Part shown: in pieces, positions 14,567 to 20,538 of the stretch
Layout: every line of letters begins with the position of its first letter
How positions within the stretch are numbered: position 1 is the first letter of the stretch
IMG/VR virus record: IMGVR_UViG_3300027971_000028
Location: 1-64,000 of that record
Reading direction: 5' to 3' (one strand)
From: a virus
DNA length: 64,000 nt
The notes under the pieces: generated by a model
What the model saw: the letters and a program-made list of their open reading frames with translations, nothing else
Told to the model about the DNA's origin: nothing
The model's database searches: none
Position numbers and translations under genes: made by a program

Positions 14567-14650
14567 GAGCGTCTGAGCAAATAAAAAGTAAAAAATCAGG
14601 CTAAACTAATTCTCACCTTGGGTAGCGGTTAATCCCCTTTTCCGCCCCGA

Positions 14651-14723
14651 GTTGAGAGCAGAAAACACCCCTTCATGCTCCGCCGACCCCCCACCGATCT
14701 GGGGGGTTTGGTGTTTAACTCAA
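14651..14723 (+). terminator. Nested hairpin, terminator or structured RNA
   Basis: Three stems nest: GTTGAG/CTCAAC outside, AACACC/GGTGTT in the middle, and CCCCCC (14687-14692) with GGGGGG (14701-14706) inside, followed by TTT. The inner stem alone could terminate; the outer stems are more than a terminator needs. Confidence 0.6.
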
Positions 14724-14760
14724 CAAAATCACCCTTCTGAGAGTAGGGTATTTTTTAACC

Positions 14761-15006
14761 ATGGAAATCGTAGATAAGTATTACCACTCCAACGGCTCTG
14801 CCGTTCCATTTATTGCCGCCCTTGTTGATGACCCCGCTGATGGAGATACAAAAATTGTTATTATGTTTGACGAGAGGGACTTTACTGCTGTTCTTTCGCT
14901 AGACTCTCTACTTCGAGATGAGGATATCTCAGCAAGAAACAATGGATATCACGGAGACAAGTATGAAAAACTTAGAGAAGATTTGTGGGATGGGTTTTTA
15001 GACTAA
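14761..15006 (+). CDS. Unknown protein
   Basis: This 81-residue acidic protein (ALVDDPADGDTKIVIMFDER, then LSLDSLLRDEDISARNNGYH). The ATG follows a T-rich run and lacks a strong ribosome site. Its stop overlaps a box 2 copy (15006-15021). The next gene starts 32 nt downstream. No family is recognised. Confidence 0.6.
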   Translation: MEIVDKYYHSNGSAVPFIAALVDDPADGDTKIVIMFDERDFTAVLSLDSLLRDEDISARNNGYHGDKYEKLREDLWDGFLD

Positions 15007-15038
15007 GCAAAAAGTAAAAAACAATTGGGGAAAAGACT

Positions 15039-15611
15039 ATGACAACTATTGCAGCGATACAGGGTGAGAACTGGGCTGCTATTGGGTATGACTCAAGGCT
15101 AACTGAAGACAATAGCAAGATCTATACGCTGCCTAAAGATAATGGCAAAGTAAATAGAAATGGTCCATACTTAATTGGCGCGGCTGGAGATATGCGTGCC
15201 ATCAACATACTTACACATGTTTTTAAGCCACCTGCGATAAATCCAAACCTTTACGGGGCAAAGTTGGATAAGTTTATTTCTTCAGTCTTTATCCAAGATA
15301 TGAAACACTGTTTCGAGGAGAACTCTTACAGCAAAGATGGAGAGCATGACTCTCAGGTAATGGTTGCGGTTAATGGAACTATCTACGAGATTGGTGATGA
15401 CTTCTCTTGGGCGCATGATGAAACAGGCGTATATGCCATAGGTTCAGGGGGCGGATACGCAATGGGAGCAATGCTGGCAAGCCTAGACAGCAAAAAGAAA
15501 ACCTTAGGCACAGCCAAAAATGTCATTAGACAAGCAATAACTATCGCTGCCAAGTTAGATCCAAGCACAGGGTTGCCGATCAATATCGCGGTGCAGCACT
15601 TCGGATCTTAA
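15039..15611 (+). CDS. Ntn-hydrolase, proteasome beta/HslV-like
   Basis: This 190-residue protein begins MTTIAAIQGENWAAIGYDSR. After Met removal Thr2 would be the N-terminal nucleophile, Asp18 takes the place of proteasome Asp17, and a Lys follows in the 33-37 region (PKDNGK). The later YLIGAAGDMRA and AIGSGGGYAMGAMLA segments match the fold's Gly-rich turns, and the C-terminal TGLPINIAVQ strand fits too. Proteins of this class occur in actinophages, where targets are unknown. There is no propeptide, unlike bacterial proteasome beta subunits. It may act as a small peptidase or amidase rather than a barrel proteasome. Confidence 0.85.
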   Translation: MTTIAAIQGENWAAIGYDSRLTEDNSKIYTLPKDNGKVNRNGPYLIGAAGDMRAINILTHVFKPPAINPNLYGAKLDKFISSVFIQDMKHCFEENSYSKDGEHDSQVMVAVNGTIYEIGDDFSWAHDETGVYAIGSGGGYAMGAMLASLDSKKKTLGTAKNVIRQAITIAAKLDPSTGLPINIAVQHFGS

Positions 15612-15652
15612 AAAGTTGTTTTGATCTGGGCCTACTAGCGGCTGAAGATATA

Positions 15653-15708
15653 TTTTTTTTACTTTTTGCTAAGAAGAAACACCTGAGCATCATACTTGCC
15701 AACAACTT
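15653..15708 (-). repeat. Dispersed composite element, inverted copy
   Basis: On the minus strand AGTTGTTG (15708-15701) is followed by AGCAAAAAGTAAAAAAAA (15670-15653), a start-to-start distance near 37-38. It is the only copy seen on this strand. An additional forward AGTTGTTT lies at 15614. Confidence 0.65.
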
Positions 15709-15724
15709 ATTAACATGATAGTAT
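15696..15724 (+). promoter_or_regulatory. Promoter for the 15750 gene
   Basis: The sequence shows TTGCCA (15696-15701), 17 nt, then TAGTAT (15719-15724). Its -35 box overlaps box 1 of the inverted repeat element, so a protein bound there could regulate it. Confidence 0.5.
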
Positions 15725-15749
15725 CTGTATTGAAAGAGGGGGAAATAAA

Positions 15750-16058
15750 ATGGCGAACTTCGACCTAGTAAAAGAAAGAGTTGGCGATGCTAAGGCTATC
15801 GCTTGGGATAGTTGCCACAAGATTTACTTGCTAATGGACGATGAGCAGGTAGAAACAATGCGTGGCTACGAGTATGACCCACTAATTAGAAACAAAGAAC
15901 TAACACCTGAAGAAATGCTAACAACCTTGCAAAACTGGTATTCAAATTCTTGCGGGCTTAGATTTATTCAAGCGGTTACTACTAACCACATAGATCCAAA
16001 CGCTGGCTTCGAAATCCTAATAGGACAGGGTGAACATGAAGAATACGAGGAAGACTAA
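15750..16058 (+). CDS. Unknown acidic protein
   Basis: This 102-residue protein has GAGGGGGAAA before the ATG. The run AIAWDSCHKIYLLMDDEQVE, then ELTPEEMLTTLQNWY resembles proteins of unknown function seen in other actinophage early regions. Its stop is fused to the next start (TAATG). Confidence 0.7.
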   Translation: MANFDLVKERVGDAKAIAWDSCHKIYLLMDDEQVETMRGYEYDPLIRNKELTPEEMLTTLQNWYSNSCGLRFIQAVTTNHIDPNAGFEILIGQGEHEEYEED

Positions 16059-16150
16059 TGGTGGACTTACTAACAATAAAGTGCCGTGAGTGTCTACAAA
16101 CTATGAGCCGTGAGGAATACGCCTATGGACACGACTGCGAATCTGCCTAA
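16058..16150 (+). CDS. Zinc-finger-like microprotein (30 residues)
   Basis: This ORF is coupled by TAATG. It has CREC in the first half and HDC near the end, the same CxxC...HxC layout as the 1196-1360 product. A terminator follows at once, so it is the last gene of the unit. Confidence 0.55.
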   Translation: MVDLLTIKCRECLQTMSREEYAYGHDCESA

Positions 16151-16164
16151 CATAAAATCAAACT

Positions 16165-16194
16165 AACTCCTTGCCTTACGGCAGGGAGTTTTTT
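16165..16194 (+). terminator. Rho-independent terminator
   Basis: AACTCC and TGCC pair with GGCA and GGGAGTT around TTAC, followed by a T-run. Confidence 0.85.
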
Positions 16195-16244
16195 ATTGGA
16201 AAAACCTTTACATTTTTTTCATCAAGGCGGTATGCACATCCAAA

Positions 16245-16299
16245 AGTTGTTTGTAAATCTGGATCTACAGCAGCATGGTCATAGCAAAAAGTAAAAAAA
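16245..16299 (+). repeat. Dispersed composite element, copy 4
   Basis: AGTTGTTT starts at 16245 and AGCAAAAAGTAAAAAAA at 16283, a distance of 38. TACAGCAG flanks box 2 on both sides (near 16265 and 16300). Another AGTTGTTT follows at about 16331. Confidence 0.8.
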
Positions 16300-16417
16300 T
16301 ACAGCAGCCTGGCTATTTGCGGCTTCGTAAGTTGTTTATAGATTTCAAAGCGGGCTCAAAGTGAGCGTAGGAAGTAAGCGCTTTTTCTGAAGGACAACTG
16401 TGGAAATTGTTGCCTTC

Positions 16418-16446
16418 TTGACAAAAAGTCAGGAAGGTGCTAATCT
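16418..16446 (+). promoter_or_regulatory. Promoter for the 16478 gene
   Basis: The sequence shows TTGACA (16418-16423), 17 nt, then TAATCT (16441-16446). It lies within an upstream open frame and so rules out the earlier start at 16400. Confidence 0.7.
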
Positions 16447-16477
16447 TACGAAACAAGGTAGGAGAAAGGGGAACTCA

Positions 16478-16654
16478 ATGAGAGGCTTACCTGATAGTGC
16501 GATACTAGGAACTTATGGTCGTATGAAACACATGAGGCACAAAAGTCGTCATAGTGCTAAGGAGTATCAAGCAACTGCTGATTTCCTAAACAATATGATA
16601 AACAAAGCAATACAAAAAAGATTAGACAAAAAAAGTAATTTGACAAAAATCTAA
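16478..16654 (+). CDS. Small basic protein, unknown
   Basis: This 58-residue protein has GGAGAAAGGGG before the ATG. It is strongly basic, Lys/Arg/His-rich (RMKHMRHKSRHSAKEYQAT; QKRLDKKSNLTKI), so nucleic-acid binding is plausible. Its last codons hold the -35 box of the phosphatase promoter. Confidence 0.7.
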   Translation: MRGLPDSAILGTYGRMKHMRHKSRHSAKEYQATADFLNNMINKAIQKRLDKKSNLTKI

Positions 16655-16668
16655 TTATTTACTAAAAT
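16640..16668 (+). promoter_or_regulatory. Promoter of the phosphatase gene
   Basis: TTGACA (16640-16645) encodes LTK of the preceding protein; then come 17 nt and TAAAAT (16663-16668). Confidence 0.65.
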
Positions 16669-16691
16669 ACAAAAAGAAAGGGTGGAACTAA

Positions 16692-17222
16692 ATGTTTTCC
16701 TTAGAAGATGAAGCAATAGAACTATTAGAAACAAAAATAGCACCACGCTCTTATACGATTGACTATCCAAAAGAGTTATGGTCAGAGGTTCTTCCTGGCT
16801 TATGGCAGGGCGGAACTGATGATGATGATGTCTTTGACCAACTAGCAAAGCCAATGATTACTAAGAAAGATTTTGACCTAGTAATTACCGCTTATGCTTC
16901 AGCGAACCCTGTTGATTGGTTTGTGAAAGAACTAAGGTTTGGATTTTACGACAGCGATATGCAGGACTTTGACCCTAATGAGTTAAAGCCGATTGTTCGC
17001 ATGGCACATGAGGATTGGAAACGCGGTCAGCGTGTCTTAATTCGTTGCCAAGCAGGTATGAACAGATCAGGCTTGATCATGGCTCTCGTTCTTATCCGTG
17101 AAGGTTATACGGCAGATGAGGCAATTAACTTGATCAGAACCAAGAGAAGCAAGCACGCCTTGTTCAATGGTCGCTTTGAGAAGTGGCTTAAAGAGGCAAG
17201 CGTTGAGGCTTGGAGAAACTAA
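16692..17222 (+). CDS. Dual-specificity phosphatase-like protein
   Basis: This 176-residue protein has LWQGG at 38-41, an FDLVITAYAS strand, and the P-loop IRCQAGMNRSG with the catalytic Cys119 and Arg125. The usual His before the Cys is Arg118 here. FYDSDMQDF (86-93) supplies Asp candidates for the general acid. The C-terminal helices are typical of cysteine-based DSPs. Proteins like this occur in actinophages; the substrate may be phosphoprotein, RNA 5' triphosphate or phosphoinositide. Its stop overlaps the next start. Confidence 0.85.
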   Translation: MFSLEDEAIELLETKIAPRSYTIDYPKELWSEVLPGLWQGGTDDDDVFDQLAKPMITKKDFDLVITAYASANPVDWFVKELRFGFYDSDMQDFDPNELKPIVRMAHEDWKRGQRVLIRCQAGMNRSGLIMALVLIREGYTADEAINLIRTKRSKHALFNGRFEKWLKEASVEAWRN

Positions 17223-17386
17223 TGCCTAGATACGAGATTATCTTTGAGAAGAACAAGACTAAGGTCATACGGGCATCTTCGCTAGAGATTGCTGAAGAAA
17301 GAGCGACCAAGATGGAAGTAGATGGTTGGGCAGTTATGCGTATCTACGAGCAAAAGGGGCAACACGCCGAAAGTCAGGAAAGTTGA
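17222..17386 (+). CDS. Small basic protein, unknown
   Basis: This 54-residue ORF is coupled by TAATG to the phosphatase gene. MPRYEIIFEKNKTKVIRASS looks like two beta strands followed by a helix (LEIAEERATKME) and a strand, a compact alpha/beta fold. No family is recognised. Confidence 0.6.
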   Translation: MPRYEIIFEKNKTKVIRASSLEIAEERATKMEVDGWAVMRIYEQKGQHAESQES

Positions 17387-17410
17387 TTTTGTCAGGAAAG
17401 TCTGTATAAT
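17383..17410 (+). promoter_or_regulatory. Promoter of the lysis-region operon
   Basis: The sequence shows TTGATT (17383-17388), 16 nt, then a consensus TATAAT (17405-17410). GTCAGGAAAG occurs twice around the -35 box. Confidence 0.55.
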
Positions 17411-17416
17411 TATCTT

Positions 17417-17433
17417 ATTGGCAAATTGTCAAT
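17417..17433. promoter_or_regulatory. Possible operator palindrome
   Basis: ATTGGCAAATTGTCAAT is a near-perfect inverted repeat (ATTG-x-CAA...TTG-x-CAAT) placed at the expected transcription start of the 17453 operon. That location suits a repressor site. Confidence 0.45.
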
Positions 17434-17452
17434 AGGACTGAAGGGGGTCTAT

Positions 17453-17608
17453 ATGAAAACGAAGGCAAAGTATATTAGACGCAGAGTGGTAGTAGCACTT
17501 GTGTTGATTGGTCTTATTGTTTGGGCTAACAACGCAACAACACCTGCCGAGTGTAAAGTGCCAACAGAGCAGATGAACCAATTCTGCTTAGATTTGTTAT
17601 ACCCATGA
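17453..17608 (+). CDS. Single-TM small membrane protein
   Basis: The ATG at 17453 has GAAGGGGG upstream; an open frame from 17426 would start before the ribosome site and is rejected. The 51-residue product has a basic N-terminus (MKTKAKYIRRR), one TM helix at about 12-27 (VVVALVLIGLIVWA), and an outside tail with two Cys. It could be a holin, antiholin or spanin-like component, given the lysozyme gene 1.7 kb downstream. It overlaps the next gene by ATGA. Confidence 0.6.
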   Translation: MKTKAKYIRRRVVVALVLIGLIVWANNATTPAECKVPTEQMNQFCLDLLYP

Positions 17609-17817
17609 ATATAGAACCAAAGACACCTAGTCCTGCTACCACGGCACAAAGTTTTGCAAGGGTGGAACTAATCAAGCGCCACCGCGCTGAGTATGACGAA
17701 ATCTATCGAGCAAAAATGATTGAGTTAGGTGGCACGCCAAAGCCTACTACTCAAGAAAAGATAGAACTGTTAAAACAAGAAATAGAAAAACTGCAATCAG
17801 AATTGGCTTATAACTAA
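17605..17817 (+). CDS. Coiled-coil small protein
   Basis: This 70-residue protein has an ATGA overlap with the upstream gene. The C-terminal 25 residues are a Lys/Glu/Leu coiled coil (QEKIELLKQEIEKLQSELAY). No family is recognised. Confidence 0.6.
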   Translation: MNIEPKTPSPATTAQSFARVELIKRHRAEYDEIYRAKMIELGGTPKPTTQEKIELLKQEIEKLQSELAYN

Positions 17818-18104
17818 TGTCTGATACGCATAATCACCTTGAACAACTAACTGAGAAATGGAACGAAGTCCCTAACTGGACAGTTCTTGAGTATTGGAAA
17901 GGAAAAGGAAAAGAAAGTAATAAGTTCTATTTTAAGATTTATGAAGATAGAACAGGAGAGCATGCACCGTTCTATTGCTTAGAGGAAAACAAAGAAAGTA
18001 GGACTTTTATCTACTGCGCCACGAGGACAAAAGACAGAAAAGGGTATATCTTTCACCTAGAGGAAATAGATATAGCCCCACAACTAGTAGGAAGTGAGAA
18101 ATAA
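17817..18104 (+). CDS. Unknown protein
   Basis: This 95-residue protein has a start that overlaps the previous stop (TAATG). It is Trp/Tyr/Phe-rich, with alternating strands (WTVLEYWKGKGKESNKFYFK; ESRTFIYCATRTKDRKGYIF), probably a small beta-sheet protein. No family is recognised. Confidence 0.6.
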   Translation: MSDTHNHLEQLTEKWNEVPNWTVLEYWKGKGKESNKFYFKIYEDRTGEHAPFYCLEENKESRTFIYCATRTKDRKGYIFHLEEIDIAPQLVGSEK

Positions 18105-18105
18105 T

Positions 18106-18252
18106 ATGATACTTGACACGGGAACAATGGTCGCTATTATTATTGCGCTTGCATGTTCATGCTTCGTAATGGTGCTTTCTATCGTAAAATATGGTGTTTT
18201 ATTTAGAGAGAACCAAGAACTAACCGAGAAATTAAGGAAAGGTAAAAAGTAA
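18106..18252 (+). CDS. Single-TM microprotein, holin candidate
   Basis: This 48-residue ORF starts 1 nt after the previous stop. One TM helix at about 8-30 (MVAIIIALACSCFVMVLSIV) is followed by a charged tail ending GKK. The stop codon lies within a short copy of the A-rich repeat box. Its size and topology suit a holin-type protein near the lysozyme gene. Confidence 0.55.
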   Translation: MILDTGTMVAIIIALACSCFVMVLSIVKYGVLFRENQELTEKLRKGKK

Positions 18253-18254
18253 AA

Positions 18255-18431
18255 ATGAACCAATTTCCAGAGTGCGACACCTTTAGGTGTCAGTTTGAGT
18301 GGCTTGACTTGTCAAGCAACTTCTTTGATATCTCAGTTTACACTCCTGCCGCACTTGCGGTGTTGTTTGGAGTTTTAATTTACAGAGCCGTTAAGAGAAA
18401 ACAGGGATCTGAGTTTAATGGCAAAAAGTAA
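18255..18431 (+). CDS. Single-TM microprotein, lysis candidate
   Basis: This 58-residue ORF starts 2 nt after the previous stop. It has an N-terminal segment with two Cys (ECDTFRCQFEW), then a TM helix at about 30-45 (TPAALAVLFGVLIY), then a basic tail (RAVKRKQ) ending in GKK. The final codons fall in the box 2 repeat. It overlaps the next gene by 14 nt. It could be an outward-facing partner of the 18106 product. Confidence 0.5.
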   Translation: MNQFPECDTFRCQFEWLDLSSNFFDISVYTPAALAVLFGVLIYRAVKRKQGSEFNGKK

Positions 18432-18618
18432 AAAACTAGAAAGTCAGGCTGCAGAACTATATACATCTGGTCTGGCTATCGATAGTGTTGCGGTTGAACT
18501 AGGAGTTTGTTATAGAACTGCTAGGAAGGCTATCCGTAATGGTGGAGTGCAACTAAGAGATCCCTCTTCTCGCTTGAGAGGTCGGACTAAACCTAACAAC
18601 AAGAAAGGCAAGAAATGA
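18418..18618 (+). CDS. Small HTH protein
   Basis: This 66-residue basic protein contains a helix-turn-helix at about 8-38 (AAELYTSGLAIDSVAVELGV then CYRTARKAIRNGG), of the resolvase/transposase type. It begins MAKSKK because its first codons are the repeat box GCAAAAAGTAAAAAA. The C-terminus is Arg/Lys/Asn-rich. Likely a DNA-binding regulator embedded in the lysis operon; target unknown. Confidence 0.65.
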   Translation: MAKSKKLESQAAELYTSGLAIDSVAVELGVCYRTARKAIRNGGVQLRDPSSRLRGRTKPNNKKGKK

Positions 18619-18767
18619 ACAACTTAAACATAGTATGGACTGCTGTAGGAACAATAGTCTTAGGACTTGCGACCCTACTGTCAGCATGGCAGGGTGACAT
18701 GACCTACACGGTGGCATTTGGTCTTGCATCAATTGCTTCGGCTACTTTGTCTAGCAGAGAGAAGTAA
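18615..18767 (+). CDS. Two-TM microprotein, holin candidate
   Basis: This 50-residue ORF has an ATGA overlap with the HTH gene. It has two hydrophobic helices (about 7-24 and 32-46) separated by a short polar turn (AWQGDMTY), and a charged end (SSREK). This is the shape of a class II holin. It is followed by a strong terminator. Of the four TM microproteins here it best fits a holin. Confidence 0.6.
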   Translation: MNNLNIVWTAVGTIVLGLATLLSAWQGDMTYTVAFGLASIASATLSSREK

Positions 18768-18792
18768 GCCAGAAGATAGTTTTCAGCAGAAG

Positions 18793-18828
18793 CCCCCTAG
18801 AACTTTGGTTGGGACTAGGGGGTTTTTT
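18793..18828 (+). terminator. Rho-independent terminator
   Basis: CCCCCTAG (18793-18800) pairs with CTAGGGGG (18815-18822), followed by six Ts. Confidence 0.92.
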
Positions 18829-18845
18829 GCTGTCTCGGCGTGTCT

Positions 18846-18874
18846 TTGACTATTTGTCAGGAAGGTGGTAGTAT
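18846..18874 (+). promoter_or_regulatory. Promoter for the 18898 gene and perhaps the lysin
   Basis: The sequence shows TTGACT (18846-18851), 17 nt, then TAGTAT (18869-18874). GTCAGGAAGG between the boxes also occurs near the promoters at 16418 and 17383. Confidence 0.65.
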
Positions 18875-18897
18875 TTGTCCTAAAGGGGGGTATTTAG

Positions 18898-19008
18898 ATG
18901 AAAACCATGAAAAAGCAAATCATTTATATTTCTTGCTGGAAATGTGGCAAATCTATGGCTGTAGCGGAGAAAGACTACCGAAATGGGCTCATATGTGAGA
19001 GTTGCTGA
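18898..19008 (+). CDS. Four-Cys zinc-ribbon microprotein
   Basis: This 36-residue ORF has AAAGGGGGG before the start. CWKC (13-16) and the terminal CESC make a complete four-Cys ribbon with 16 residues between the pairs. It is probably a zinc-binding regulator or toxin-like inhibitor; no target is known. Confidence 0.65.
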   Translation: MKTMKKQIIYISCWKCGKSMAVAEKDYRNGLICESC

Positions 19009-19184
19009 CCCAAAAACCTACTTTCCTGCACTATTTGTGGTAACCTGATACCTATGAAGCACCAAACGACTTACGACCTACGGACGCATTAGAAAGGTAG
19101 TTGTAATACCTGTCTCCCCAAAGCGGGTGGCACGGGTTGGCTAGTTAAGCAACCTTGTCTCTGTCCCCTAACAAAGGAAAATCA
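19009..19184 (+). other. Structured leader before the lysozyme-like gene
   Basis: About 175 nt lie between the microprotein stop and the lysin ATG. Small stems are visible (GGTA/TACC near 19097-19111, GGTTG/CAACC near 19135-19154), and AAAGGAAA precedes the ATG. Cell-wall hydrolase genes of Actinobacteria often have a regulatory leader, but I cannot match this one to a known riboswitch. Confidence 0.35.
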
Positions 19185-19787
19185 ATGCACAAACCCAGTA
19201 ATAGAGTTGTCGAACAAATAGCAAGCATATTAATTGCTGTTCTATCTGTGTCTATCTTCTCTACTTATATTCAATCGTCTGTCGCACAAACGACAACGCA
19301 AACAAAAGATGCACTAAAGATCCAGATTGACAAAGAAATAGAACAGCATAAAGTAAAAATTAAGCAGTTAGAGTTGAAGAAGTTCTCTGAGCAGAAGACT
19401 CCTTTCACGGATGAAGAGTTAGCCAAGATGCTAAGTGCCATTGGTTTTGAAGGTAGAGCACTTAAAGTAGCGTGGGCAGTAGTGAAGAAAGAGTCAAATG
19501 GACGCCCTCTAGCCTTTAATGACAATGTTAAAACAGGAGATCACTCATACGGCATGTTCCAAATCAACATGATCGGTGGATTAGGAGTAGCCCGTCGAGA
19601 TAAGTATGATCTTAAATCTAATACGGATCTGTTTGACCCAGTTGTTAATGCCCAGATTGCATATCACATGAGCAACGAAGGAAGTGATTGGTCATCATGG
19701 GGGGTAGGTAAGTTCCCTTATAATGGTGCTACCGACCAAGCCATGTATAACTTATGGATTACCAAGTTCCCAGAAGGAGCAATCTAG
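19185..19787 (+). CDS. Membrane-anchored lysozyme-like endolysin / transglycosylase
   Basis: The ATG at 19185 has AAAGGAAA upstream; a TTG at 19155 is in frame but lies before the ribosome site. The 200-residue product has an N-terminal hydrophobic segment at about 10-33 with a possible cleavage site (SSVAQ), a Lys/Glu coiled coil (42-67), and a lysozyme-fold domain. In the latter KESNGRP carries the presumed catalytic Glu, followed by SYGMFQINM and FDPVVNAQIAYHMS, as in SLT/phage lysozymes. It cleaves the peptidoglycan glycan strand. Its stop overlaps the next start (TAGTG). Confidence 0.85.
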   Translation: MHKPSNRVVEQIASILIAVLSVSIFSTYIQSSVAQTTTQTKDALKIQIDKEIEQHKVKIKQLELKKFSEQKTPFTDEELAKMLSAIGFEGRALKVAWAVVKKESNGRPLAFNDNVKTGDHSYGMFQINMIGGLGVARRDKYDLKSNTDLFDPVVNAQIAYHMSNEGSDWSSWGVGKFPYNGATDQAMYNLWITKFPEGAI

Positions 19788-20266
19788 TGAGCGATGAATT
19801 AAATCAAGAAGCCCCAGTCAGTTGGGAAGCCCCTGCTGAGGCTGAAGCCCCTGCGGTTGTAGAAGTTGTTTCTACTCCAGCAGAGCCAGAACCAGTTGTA
19901 GTTCCAGAACCAGAGCCAAAGCCAGTTGTTGAAGTTGTTGCTACTCCAGAGCCTGCGGCTGTAGTTGAAACACCTGCGGCTGAAGAAGCAAAAAGTAAAA
20001 AACCAGCAGCAGCCAGCTATCAAGATGGCGAAGTTGTTGTGTTGTCTAAGTTAGTTCTTAGCAGCAAAGAGAGAAACTCTAGGTCAGTTGCTTTAGTTCA
20101 AGAGCAATTGATATCAAAAGGATATGCCGATGCCGATATGGATAAACGCGGTTGGTATAAAGAGAATACCCAGAAGGCATTGTTAGAGTTCTGCGGCAGC
20201 GAAGGTATTAACGAAGCTACATTAAAAAAGCTATTCGCTAATACAAAGGTAGCAATAGCCTACTAA
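19787..20266 (+). CDS. Pro/Glu-rich protein with possible peptidoglycan-binding domain
   Basis: The GTG at 19787 overlaps the lysin TAG and follows AAGGAG by 7 nt; a longer frame from 19754 starts within the lysin and is rejected. The 159-residue protein has a Pro/Glu/Val/Ala-rich linker at about 8-75 (PEPEPKPVVEVVATPEP), then a short domain (RSVALVQEQLISKGYADADMDKR, GWYKENTQKALLEF) with the L-Q-x-x-L...G-x-x-t-x-x-A-l pattern of peptidoglycan-binding domains. There is no signal peptide. Box 2 of the repeat is embedded in frame (AKSKK). It likely acts with the lysin. Confidence 0.7.
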   Translation: MSDELNQEAPVSWEAPAEAEAPAVVEVVSTPAEPEPVVVPEPEPKPVVEVVATPEPAAVVETPAAEEAKSKKPAAASYQDGEVVVLSKLVLSSKERNSRSVALVQEQLISKGYADADMDKRGWYKENTQKALLEFCGSEGINEATLKKLFANTKVAIAY

Positions 20267-20274
20267 AATTAAAA

Positions 20275-20294
20275 AGCCCCCCATGCGGGGGGCT
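20275..20294. terminator. Hairpin terminator, probably bidirectional
   Basis: AGCCCCCC and GGGGGGCT form a perfect stem around ATGC. A-rich and T-rich flanks on the two sides suit termination of both the lysis operon and the convergent minus-strand gene. Confidence 0.85.
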
Positions 20295-20311
20295 TGTTTA
20301 TAGATTGTTAA

Positions 20312-20458
20312 TTATTTTCTAGATTTCTTTACATCAAAACTTACGGGCACTAGCTCAAGACTTAAAGCGGGTAGGACCGCTACTTTAATTAAATCCTCTA
20401 AACCGTATTGGTCTAGCTTGTTGCCTTCTACTTTAAAGCTAACTGTATATTTAGTCAT
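20312..20458 (-). CDS. Lone minus-strand small protein
   Basis: This is a 48-residue ORF on the minus strand with CAAGGGGGC before the ATG, its own promoter, and a shared terminator. The product (MTKYTVSFKVEGNKLDQYGL, then a hydrophobic ALSLELVPVSF stretch and a KKSRK end) looks like a small alpha/beta protein. It is the only leftward gene in the window and sits between the early and late blocks, so a regulatory role is a fair guess. No family is recognised. Confidence 0.7.
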   Translation of the reverse strand: MTKYTVSFKVEGNKLDQYGLEDLIKVAVLPALSLELVPVSFDVKKSRK

Positions 20459-20508
20459 TTTATTGCCCCCTTGTTTTTGCCCCGCCTACTGCGTTGCTTA
20501 TGAAGCAT

Positions 20509-20538
20509 ATCTTACACCCATAATAAAAGGCTTGTCAA
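20509..20538 (-). promoter_or_regulatory. Promoter of the minus-strand gene
   Basis: On the minus strand the sequence shows TTGACA (20538-20533), 18 nt, then TAAGAT (20514-20509). The leader is about 45 nt. Confidence 0.65.

Noticed and set aside
19009-19184. c-di-AMP (ydaO) riboswitch before the lysin
   Set aside because: The location is suggestive, but I could not match the conserved riboswitch segments, so it is listed only as a structured leader.
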